Shown in pieces: positions 52,937 to 59,889 of a DNA stretch of 64,000 bases (position 1 is the stretch's first letter; the number at the start of each line of letters is the position of its first letter). The notes under the pieces are model-generated. The model ran no database searches. It saw nothing but the letters and a program-made list of their open reading frames with translations, and was not told the DNA's origin. The translations under genes and the position numbers were made by a program. Source of the DNA: Rickettsiales bacterium (lineage in GTDB: Bacteria > Pseudomonadota > Alphaproteobacteria > Rickettsiales > UBA8987); the NCBI GenBank assembly GCA_020630095.1, contig JAHDCD010000003.1, positions 1-64,000 on the forward strand, read 5' to 3'.

Positions 52937-54487
52937 TCAGAAATTAGCGGCTTTTATTAGACTTTTTGAGAAATCTGACTTAGGAGATTTGAATAAGTCT
53001 GCCGTTTTGGCTTTTTCGATAAGTTTACCTTGTTTTAAAACGATAATTTCATGTGCGATAGATTTTATAACGCGCATATCATGCGTTATAAATATGTAGG
53101 ATACGCCTAAATCTTTCTGCAAATCTTTAAGTAGTGCCAATATTTCGTTTTGCGTGGTAACATCTAGTGCAGAAGTGGGTTCATCTAGAATAATTACCTT
53201 TGCGCCGGAAACTAATGCGCGCGCTAATGCTACTCGCTGCCTTTGGCCACCTGAAAACTCATGTGGATAGCGGTATAGGGAGTCTTCGGCTAAGTTTACT
53301 CTTTTTAAGATATCTTTAACGCGCTTTAGCGACTCTTCTTCATCTAGCTTTAAAGATTCTAAGCCTTCAGATATAATATCGATAACTTTCATACGCGGTG
53401 AAAGTGCTGAATAAGGATCTTGAAATACCATTCTAACATCCGACTTGGTAATAACTTCACCGCCAACTAGCGCGCGGAAGCCAGATATTAAGTTTAATAT
53501 TCTGAATGCAATTGTAGTTTTGCCTGAGCCACTTTCGCCTACAATGCCTAGGGTAAAACCTTCCTTTAAATTAAAGGATATTTTTTCTAGCGCATTTTTA
53601 TATTTAGTTACTTGCCCGAAGAAGTTTTTCTTTAGCGGATAACTTACTGAAATATCTTTAACTTTCAGTGCAGACTTGGCTTTATCTTTAGTTTTTACAG
53701 GACGCGTTTGAAGTAAAGCGGATTTAATTAAGTTCTTGGTATAATCTTGCTTAGGCTTTTCAAAAATTGTTTTAGCAGTTCCTTGTTCAATAATTTTACC
53801 CTTACACATTACAGCAACATTATCGGCTATATTCTTTACCAAGTTAAGGTCGTGAGAGATAAAAACTATCGAAATACCAAGACGGTCTTTTAAGTCTTGT
53901 AGAAGTTTAATTATTTCTAGCTGAACTGTTGCATCTAGTGCAGTCGTTGGCTCATCTGCTATTAAAAGCTTAGGGTTATTTGCGATAGCCATTGCTATCA
54001 TTATACGCTGGCGCTGACCGCCTGAAAGCTGATGAGGGTAGTCATTTAGCCTGTCACGCAAAGTTTCTAACTCTACAGCATCTAGAAGCTCTAATACGCG
54101 TGCTTTTAAGGCGCTTTTTGAAATTGTAGGGTTATGGATTTTTATAACCTCGGCAATCTGCTTACCCACTTTGTGTAGCGGGTTAAGTGCGGTCATAGGC
54201 TCTTGGAATATCATTGAAATATCGTTGCCATTAACCTTTTCAAACTGCTTTTTTGTAAATTTATGGATTTGATTATCTTCAAATAAAATTTCAGATTCAT
54301 CCGATAATTCTAAATTTGGAGCAAGTAACCCCATGCATGATAATGCCGTTAAAGATTTACCAGAACCACTTTCACCAACAATTCCAAAGATTTTACTTTT
54401 GCCAACTTTGAATGAGATATTATCAACTAAGGTTTTATCTCCTGCCTTTATGGTTAGATTATTTATTAGGCATAAGGGTTTAGGCAT
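52937..54487 (-). CDS. yejF: ABC transporter ATPase with two nucleotide-binding domains, YejF-like
   Basis: 516 residues, two fused ATPases of the dipeptide/microcin C family. First: GESGSGKS, LSGGQRQRIMIAMA, LLIADEPTTALD. Second: GESGSGKTT, FSGGQRQRVALARAL, VIILDEPTSALD. It is probably the motor for the YejE permease at 17516, although the genes are 35 kb apart. The ATG 54487 lies within a GGCATAAGGC repeat bordering the IVS-like gene, so the start region may have been remodelled. Confidence 0.9.
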   Translation of the reverse strand: MPKPLCLINNLTIKAGDKTLVDNISFKVGKSKIFGIVGESGSGKSLTALSCMGLLAPNLELSDESEILFEDNQIHKFTKKQFEKVNGNDISMIFQEPMTALNPLHKVGKQIAEVIKIHNPTISKSALKARVLELLDAVELETLRDRLNDYPHQLSGGQRQRIMIAMAIANNPKLLIADEPTTALDATVQLEIIKLLQDLKDRLGISIVFISHDLNLVKNIADNVAVMCKGKIIEQGTAKTIFEKPKQDYTKNLIKSALLQTRPVKTKDKAKSALKVKDISVSYPLKKNFFGQVTKYKNALEKISFNLKEGFTLGIVGESGSGKTTIAFRILNLISGFRALVGGEVITKSDVRMVFQDPYSALSPRMKVIDIISEGLESLKLDEEESLKRVKDILKRVNLAEDSLYRYPHEFSGGQRQRVALARALVSGAKVIILDEPTSALDVTTQNEILALLKDLQKDLGVSYIFITHDMRVIKSIAHEIIVLKQGKLIEKAKTADLFKSPKSDFSKSLIKAANF

Positions 54488-54915
54488 AAGGCATAAGTGA
54501 ACTTAAGCAGCATTTTTAATTTTCTTTAAAAGGCTGTTTCTTATAGTTGTTAAAATTTTCTGTATCTCGATAATTAAATCAGCTGATTTTTTATAATTAC
54601 TTTCGTTTAAGAAACCTAAGTCTAATGACAGTACGTATTGAGTTTCTAATTCAGCTAGCGAGCCATAGGCGATAGATAAAAAATTTATATAATCCTTTGT
54701 AGACCTTCTGTTATATCCTTCTGCTATATTTGAAGGTATTGAAACTGAGGCTCTTCTCATTTGGTTAGTAAGACCAAACTTCTCGCTTTCGGGAAAAGAT
54801 GCTGTAAAATTGTACGTTAGCTTAACTAACTCCCTAGCTTTTTGCCAGACTATTAAGTCTTTATATGTATTTATAGCTCCCACTTATGCCTATTCTCTTA
54901 AGCCTTATGCCTAAA
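54479..54915. mobile_element. IVS-like cassette with terminal inverted repeats
   Basis: TTTAGGCATAAGGC at 54479-54492 and its inverse GCCTTATGCCTAAA at 54902-54915 bracket the four-helix-bundle gene; a second CATAAGTG/CACTTATG pair lies just inside. The right copy abuts the lolA stop codon and the left copy overlaps the yejF-like start. This looks like a ~437-bp inserted unit (inference). Confidence 0.5.
54503..54883 (-). CDS. Four-helix-bundle protein of the 23S rRNA intervening-sequence family
   Basis: 126 residues. The family pattern YKDLIVWQKARELVKLTY, FPESEKFGLTNQMRRASVSI, then PSNIAEGYNRRS is unmistakable, followed by AYGSLAELETQ. Such proteins are encoded by insertions in 23S rRNA genes and elsewhere; their function is unknown. 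Here it stands alone between yejF and lolA, flanked by inverted repeats. Confidence 0.93.
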   Translation of the reverse strand: MGAINTYKDLIVWQKARELVKLTYNFTASFPESEKFGLTNQMRRASVSIPSNIAEGYNRRSTKDYINFLSIAYGSLAELETQYVLSLDLGFLNESNYKKSADLIIEIQKILTTIRNSLLKKIKNAA

Positions 54916-55665
54916 TTAGTTTCTTCTAAGTCTATTTCTTTCTCTAACAGATCTGTTTTTAAAGCGGAAAGTATCTGAAGATAATGATGGGTTAATTTCG
55001 GTATCAATAAGTTGCATATTGATAATTTGCCCTGCGCCATCAACTCTTGTAATTCTTGATAATTCAATACCACGAGCTTCGCGTGTAAACTGAAGAACTA
55101 ACTTCTGGTTTGAATAATCAGCGGCCTTACCTCTACCCGTTACTGCAATTGCATAAGTGCTTTCATCTTTATAAAAGCCTAAAATTGTAGCTAATGAACG
55201 GAAGTCTGTAGTGCCTTCTAGTAACGTATCAATTGGTGTATCAGGCTTATTTACGTATGTAGTTTGATCTAAGGCTTTATCGTGAAGTACAACGTCATCA
55301 CCAACGATAACCATTGAAACTTCCTTAGGAACTAAATAGTCCCAACGTACTTTACCTGGCTTTTCAAAAGATATTTTACCTTGAGAAACTAAACCTCTAC
55401 CAGCTGAAACTTGGAAGAATTTAGCTTGCAATGTACGAATACCATTTAAATAATTTTCGATTTCATCAATTTCCTTATCATACTTAGATGAGTCAAAATT
55501 ATTGCTCATTTGAGGTAAATTATTTGAATTAAGTGCATTAAACCAAAGGTCTTTTTCTGCTAAGAATTGATTCTCACTTAAGCCTGCCCATGAAGTTGAC
55601 ACAACAGGACTTGCTAAAATAATTGCTGATAATGCTATAAGTAGGTATTTTTTCATAATTTTCAC
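54916..55665 (-). CDS. lolA: Outer-membrane lipoprotein carrier protein LolA
   Basis: 249 residues with signal peptide (KKYLLIALSAIILASPVVST). The mature LolA fold is visible in LNGIRTLQAKFFQVSAGRG, GKISFEKPGKVRWDY, VVLHDKALDQTTYV and the C-terminal DGAGQIINMQLIDTEINPSL. Shuttles lipoproteins to the outer membrane. The N-terminal ~40 residue mature extension is longer than usual. Confidence 0.88.
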   Translation of the reverse strand: MKIMKKYLLIALSAIILASPVVSTSWAGLSENQFLAEKDLWFNALNSNNLPQMSNNFDSSKYDKEIDEIENYLNGIRTLQAKFFQVSAGRGLVSQGKISFEKPGKVRWDYLVPKEVSMVIVGDDVVLHDKALDQTTYVNKPDTPIDTLLEGTTDFRSLATILGFYKDESTYAIAVTGRGKAADYSNQKLVLQFTREARGIELSRITRVDGAGQIINMQLIDTEINPSLSSDTFRFKNRSVRERNRLRRN

Positions 55666-55747
55666 TATTGTTAATTACTTACACTCATTTTGGCAAGAAT
55701 TTCCTTTGTTTAAGTGCCAAATTAGGATTACGGCTTAGGCTTTTATT

Positions 55748-55785
55748 TCGTTTTCTAGAAAATGTTTTCCGGAAAACGAAATACT
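55748..55785. other. Hairpin between cysE and lolA
   Basis: ATTTCGTTTTC ... GAAAACGAAAT, an 11-bp inverted repeat with internal TAGAAAATGTTTTCCG. It lies between the cysE stop and the lolA start on the minus strand and may terminate cysE transcription; the flanking T run on that strand is weak. Confidence 0.4.
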
Positions 55786-55830
55786 TTTTTACTATATATA
55801 ACAATAGACTAGATCTTTTCAGCCTTGCAC

Positions 55831-56574
55831 TTAGATTCCGCCACCTTTATTGTCATCCGGATTCCAAGCTGAAGCCGTTTCTTCAATATTAGACTCCATA
55901 GTTTTAAGCTTAGATTGAAGCTGATGAACCTCTTTAATTAGCTTATCAATAGACTTCTGACGCGGATCTGCCTTAAGGTCTGTAGGAGTGCCATAGGCGG
56001 TAAAGTCGTCATTATCTTTCTTGGTTTTCTTAATCTCACGCGCGGGAATGCCTACCATAGTTGCCTTTGCAGGAACATCGGTAATAACCACCGCGTTTGA
56101 GCCTATGCGAGCATCTTCACCCACAGTTATAGGCCCTAGAATTTTTGCACCAGCACCAACAATACTACAGCATTCTAATGTTGGATGGCGTTTACCTTTT
56201 TCAATTGATACGCCACCAAGTGTTACGCCATGATAAATAGTGACATCGTTACCAATTTCAGCCGTTTCACCAATTACCACACCAGCTCCATGGTCAATAA
56301 ATAAGCGATTACCAATAGTTGCCCCAGGGTGAATTTCAATGTTTGTTATTAAACGTGCAAATTGAGAAATAAAACGTGCAATAAATGTTAAACGCCACTT
56401 CCAGAATATATTTGCCACTCTATATAATGCTAGCGCATGTAAGCCAGGGTAAGTAATTAAAATTTCGGCATAAGATTTGGCTGAAGGGTCACGCTGCTTG
56501 TAACTATCCAGAGTCTTTTTTAGATTTTGGAATGGCTTTTTGATTGAAACCCACAATTTATTTATAAAATTCAT
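55831..56574 (-). CDS. cysE: Serine O-acetyltransferase
   Basis: First step of cysteine synthesis from serine. 247 residues; left-handed beta-helix of hexapeptide repeats with [30 protein letters not shown] and [15 protein letters not shown]. The C-terminal tail (~205-247) is charged and coiled-coil-like. Size and N-terminus resemble the EpsC-type shorter CysE. Confidence 0.93.
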   Translation of the reverse strand: MNFINKLWVSIKKPFQNLKKTLDSYKQRDPSAKSYAEILITYPGLHALALYRVANIFWKWRLTFIARFISQFARLITNIEIHPGATIGNRLFIDHGAGVVIGETAEIGNDVTIYHGVTLGGVSIEKGKRHPTLECCSIVGAGAKILGPITVGEDARIGSNAVVITDVPAKATMVGIPAREIKKTKKDNDDFTAYGTPTDLKADPRQKSIDKLIKEVHQLQSKLKTMESNIEETASAWNPDDNKGGGI

Positions 56575-56593
56575 ATAGTTAGCTGTTATGATG

Positions 56594-56630
56594 TTTACAT
56601 ACTAGGTAAGTGTCTGCTATAATATTGCAT
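56594..56630 (+). promoter_or_regulatory. Sigma-70-like promoter upstream of the hydrolase gene
   Basis: TTTACA (56594-56599), 18-bp spacer, TATAAT (56618-56623). The predicted start near 56630 would place the whole multi-hairpin repeat copy D in the ~180-nt leader of the hydrolase gene. Confidence 0.4.
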
Positions 56631-56680
56631 CTTTATATTTTGCAAGACAAAACATTAAGAAACCAATTAATGGTCTTCTC

Positions 56681-56804
56681 TAATTTATAATGTTGTTACA
56701 TTATAAATTAGATACAACTGCTACGCAGTGCAAAATAAGCTCAAGCTTATTTTGATAGTAAACTCCATTTACACTAAATTATTAGTGTAAACGAAATTTA
56801 CTAT
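56681..56804 (+). repeat. Multi-hairpin structured repeat, copy D
   Basis: Hairpin 1 is CTAATTTATAATGT..ACATTATAAATTAG (14-bp). A small CTGC-TAC-GCAG hairpin sits at ~56717-56727. Hairpin 2 is CAAAATAAGCT-CA-AGCTTATTTTG (perfect 11-bp). Hairpin 3 is a compound at 56755-56804 (ATAGTAAA..TTTACTAT outer, 10-bp inner). It ends 8 nt before the ATG at 56813. Confidence 0.85.
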
Positions 56805-56812
56805 AAAAACTT

Positions 56813-57526
56813 ATGCCTGAAGTAATTATTAACGGCCCAGACGGGCGCCTAGAAGGACGATATCATCACGTTGAGGATAAGCACGCGCCAGTTGCGCTAG
56901 TGTTACACCCTCACCCTAAGCACGGTGGTACAATGAATAATAAGGTTTGTTATAACCTTTATAAAAGCTTTGTTGATCAAGGCTTTTCTACGTTACGTTT
57001 TAATTTCCGTGGCGTTGGTAAGTCTCAAGGTGAATTTGATAATGGTGAAGGTGAATTGGCAGATGCTACAGCGGCAATGGACTGGTTACAGCAGTATAAT
57101 CGCGATGCGATTACTTTCTGGGTTGCAGGTTTTAGTTTTGGCGCTTGGATTGCATTACAGTTATTAATGAGACGCCCTGAAATTGAGCGCTTCATTACTG
57201 TTTCTCCACCTGCTGGCATGTATAATTTTGGATTCTTATCACCATGCCCTCGTGATGGTTATATTATTCAAGGCAATCGTGATTCGATTGTTGAAGAGCC
57301 TAAGGTTGCAAAGCTTGTTGAAGAGCTTAATAGCCAACAAAAGGTTAAAGTTGATTACTCAATGATTGATGGTGCTGACCATTTCTTCCGCGACCATATG
57401 GACGAGCTAGTAACTGATGTGAATCAGTTTGTTGGTGAACATATTGGCGCTATTATGGAGCGTGGTGTTATTCGCCCCGATAGACGTCGTAGACAAATGA
57501 AGAAACGTAAGAAAAAGGAAGTTTAG
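56813..57526 (+). CDS. Alpha/beta hydrolase
   Basis: 237 residues. Oxyanion/first strand LVLHPHPKHGGTMNNKV, then RFNFRGVGKSQGEFDNGEGE; nucleophile elbow GFSFGAW (Ser), acid near GNRDSIVEEPK, His in DGADHFF. COG2945-like predicted serine hydrolase; substrate unknown. A basic C-terminal tail (RRRQMKKRKKKEV) is distinctive. It is followed after 3 nt by an aminotransferase gene. Confidence 0.9.
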   Translation: MPEVIINGPDGRLEGRYHHVEDKHAPVALVLHPHPKHGGTMNNKVCYNLYKSFVDQGFSTLRFNFRGVGKSQGEFDNGEGELADATAAMDWLQQYNRDAITFWVAGFSFGAWIALQLLMRRPEIERFITVSPPAGMYNFGFLSPCPRDGYIIQGNRDSIVEEPKVAKLVEELNSQQKVKVDYSMIDGADHFFRDHMDELVTDVNQFVGEHIGAIMERGVIRPDRRRRQMKKRKKKEV

Positions 57527-57529
57527 TCA

Positions 57530-58726
57530 ATGAACAAGGATTTCTACAGGATTAAGCGTTTACCGCCTTATGTATTTGCTGAAGTTAACAAGCTAAAGGA
57601 AGAAGAGCGCGCGAAGGGGAAGGATATTATCGACTTCGGGATGGGCAATCCTGATTCACCTACACCGCCGCATATTGTAGAAAAATTACGTGAAACTGTA
57701 CTTAATCCGAAAACTCATGGTTATTCAGTTAGCCAAGGTATTCCGGGTTTGCAGAACGCAATGGCGGGCTATTATGAGCGTCGCTTTAATGTTTCACTTA
57801 ATCCGCGTACGCAAGTTGTTGCAACAATGGGCTCAAAGGAAGGTTTAGCTAATTTAGCTACCGCTATTACCAAGCCGGGGGATACAATATTAGTGCCGAA
57901 CCCATCTTATCCTATACATCCGTTTGGATTTATAATTGCTGAGGCTTCAGTTAAATATATTCCAAAAGATTTCGATGCTGAAGATCATGAGCAAGATTTT
58001 ATTGGAAAGTTAAAACGTGCAATTGCGGACAGTCAGCCTAAGCCAACTTGCTTGGTGCTTAACTATCCGTGTAACCCTACTGCGGAATGTGTTTCATTAG
58101 ATTTCTACCGAGAAGTTGTGGAGATTTGTAAACGCGAAGAGATTATCATTATATCTGACCTTGCTTACTGCGAAATTTATTTTGATGAAGAGAATCCACC
58201 GCCATCTATACTGCAAGTACCTGATGCTATGGATATTGCGGTGGAGTTTACTACGCTTTCTAAAACATATTCAATGGCTGGGTGGCGCGTTGGTTTTGCA
58301 TGCGGTAACGAGCAGTTAATTCACGCTTTAAAACGTATTAAATCTTACCTTGATTATGGTGGATTTACACCAATTCAAGTTGCGGCTTGCGAAGCTTTAA
58401 ATGGCGACCAATCTTGCGTTGAAGAAGTGCGCGCACTTTATAAAGCTAGACGTGATATTTTATGTGACGGCCTAAATGACATTGGCTGGAAAGTTGAAAA
58501 ACCTTCTGCATCTATGTTTGCATGGGCGCGTTTGCCTGAAAGATTCCGCGAGATGGGATCAGTTGAATTTTCTAAAATGTTACTTAGAGAGGCTGAAGTT
58601 GCCGTTTCCCCAGGAGCTGGCTTTGGTTCTTATGGCGATGAGTTCGTGCGTATTTCTTTAATTGAGAACGAACAACGCATCCGCCAAGCATTAAGAAATC
58701 TAAAAGAGTTTTTTAAGACACACTGA
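57530..58726 (+). CDS. alaC: PLP-dependent aminotransferase, AlaC-like
   Basis: 398 residues, class I/II fold. FGMGNPDSPTPPHIVEKL, THGYSVSQGIPGL, CNPTAECVSLDFY, and the PLP lysine in TLSKTYSMAGWRVGFACG. It closely resembles AlaC (glutamate-pyruvate aminotransferase) and LL-DAP aminotransferase-like enzymes. With dapB in the window either alanine or DAP synthesis is possible; alanine is favoured by sequence style. Confidence 0.88.
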   Translation: MNKDFYRIKRLPPYVFAEVNKLKEEERAKGKDIIDFGMGNPDSPTPPHIVEKLRETVLNPKTHGYSVSQGIPGLQNAMAGYYERRFNVSLNPRTQVVATMGSKEGLANLATAITKPGDTILVPNPSYPIHPFGFIIAEASVKYIPKDFDAEDHEQDFIGKLKRAIADSQPKPTCLVLNYPCNPTAECVSLDFYREVVEICKREEIIIISDLAYCEIYFDEENPPPSILQVPDAMDIAVEFTTLSKTYSMAGWRVGFACGNEQLIHALKRIKSYLDYGGFTPIQVAACEALNGDQSCVEEVRALYKARRDILCDGLNDIGWKVEKPSASMFAWARLPERFREMGSVEFSKMLLREAEVAVSPGAGFGSYGDEFVRISLIENEQRIRQALRNLKEFFKTH

Positions 58727-58728
58727 TT

Positions 58729-59001
58729 CTAATTTAATATACAGAATTGGATGCATTGCATTGTGCATATTCCTTGTGGAGCACCATGACGGCAAGCCGA
58801 GCCACATTCATTAAATGTTCCGTCGATTGCTTCACATTCTTCTTTTCCTATTCCTAAGCACTCACTGTGCTTTTCATCAAATTTTCCGCCTATTTCTTGG
58901 CATTCACTGCCACTATCAACGCCTGAAGTATGCTCATCCCAAAAGCATGAGCTTAAGCTCAATAATAAAATCACCGAAAATATTGATAATAACTTATTCA
59001 T
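58729..59001 (-). CDS. Cys-rich lipoprotein with TIL-like C-terminus, copy 2
   Basis: 90 residues from ATG 59001 (the longer frame lies inside its neighbour). Signal peptide with lipobox LSSC (KLLSIFSVILLLSLSSC). The mature part has ten or more cysteines: ECQEIGG, SECLG, EECEAIDGTFNECGSACRHG, then CTMQCIQFC. The ECGSAC...C...C..FC spacing resembles eukaryotic trypsin-inhibitor-like (TIL) domains. It is a tandem paralogue of the next gene upstream, overlapping it by one base. Confidence 0.72.
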   Translation of the reverse strand: MNKLLSIFSVILLLSLSSCFWDEHTSGVDSGSECQEIGGKFDEKHSECLGIGKEECEAIDGTFNECGSACRHGAPQGICTMQCIQFCILN

Positions 59002-59264
59002 TAGTTTAGTTTGCAGAATGGAACGCATTGTTTCGTGCATGGCTGGTTTGGTGTATGTCTACAGGCTGAACCGCAAGACTTATATTCACCTTCAAGTGCC
59101 TCACACTCTTCTTGATTTATATCTTCACATTCATTGAATTCTGCTAAAAACACACCACCAAGTTCTTCACATTCAGAAACAGATGCAGCCTCTTGTTCAA
59201 AGTTACTATAGCTAACGCAAGATACTAAAATTAATAAAAGTGATAATGGTAATACTCTAATCAT
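59001..59264 (-). CDS. Cys-rich lipoprotein with TIL-like C-terminus, copy 1
   Basis: 87 residues, lipobox LVSC after a short signal peptide. The mature part repeats a Cys module twice (CEELGGVFLAEFNEC and CEALEGEYKSCGSACR) and ends CTKQCVPFCKLN. The CGSACR...C...CVPFC pattern matches the TIL consensus (CGSAC..C...C...CV.GC.C) with minor differences. Its start overlaps the pth stop by 4 nt; transcribed pth-lipoprotein-lipoprotein. DsbB in the same genome could support its disulfides. Confidence 0.72.
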   Translation of the reverse strand: MIRVLPLSLLLILVSCVSYSNFEQEAASVSECEELGGVFLAEFNECEDINQEECEALEGEYKSCGSACRHTPNQPCTKQCVPFCKLN

Positions 59265-59818
59265 AAGGCTAATTTTGTAAGGAAGGCTTCTTTACCTTCA
59301 CTAATTAATAACTCAAAGTTATCACAGATCTTTTCCAAGAGCAAGTTCACATCGGCAAGCTCATCTTCTGTAAAGCGCCCTAGAACATGCTTATTTACCT
59401 TAGATTTATTACCGGGGTGTGAAATACCTAATCTTAAGCGATGGTAATTATTGCCAACATGAGCATCTAATGACTTTAAGCCGTTGTGCCCGCCATGGCC
59501 ACCACCTTGTTTGATTTTCACCTTATTAAGTTCAAGGTCTAAATCATCGTGAATAGCAAAAGTTTGATCTAGTGGGATTTTGAAGAAATTAGCTAGCTCC
59601 GCGCCAGCAATGCCACTTCGATTCATGAAGGTAGAGGGTTTTTGAAAGTAAACTTTTCTACCCTCTATATTAGCCGTATAATAAGTTGAATGAAACTTAT
59701 CCTTCTCACTATCTTCAATGCCATACTTATCAACTAAGGCATCTATAAGCATAAAGCCAATATTGTGCCGAGTACGTTCATATTCTGAACCGATATTTCC
59801 CAATCCTATGAATAACAT
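59261..59818 (-). CDS. pth: Peptidyl-tRNA hydrolase
   Basis: 185 residues. FIGLGNIGSEYERTRHNIGF, FQKPSTFMNRSGIAGAELA, HDDLDLELNKVKIKQGGGHGGHNGLKS, in parts, cover the catalytic His and Asp. Releases stalled peptidyl-tRNAs. Lies between rne and the lipoprotein pair on the same strand. Confidence 0.96.
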   Translation of the reverse strand: MLFIGLGNIGSEYERTRHNIGFMLIDALVDKYGIEDSEKDKFHSTYYTANIEGRKVYFQKPSTFMNRSGIAGAELANFFKIPLDQTFAIHDDLDLELNKVKIKQGGGHGGHNGLKSLDAHVGNNYHRLRLGISHPGNKSKVNKHVLGRFTEDELADVNLLLEKICDNFELLISEGKEAFLTKLAL

Positions 59819-59820
59819 GA

Positions 59821-59852
59821 GGGTAAAAGGGCAAAAGGGTAAAAGGGTAAAA
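59821..59852 (+). repeat. Short tandem repeat, four 8-bp units of GGGTAAAA type
   Basis: GGGTAAAA, GGGCAAAA, GGGTAAAA, GGGTAAAA in a row between pth and rne. The inverse CTTTACCC follows at ~59872, so the tract can also fold into a hairpin that may end the rne message. Confidence 0.7.
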
Positions 59853-59889
59853 GTAACTTTTAAGCTTTTGAGCTTTACCCTTTTCTACC

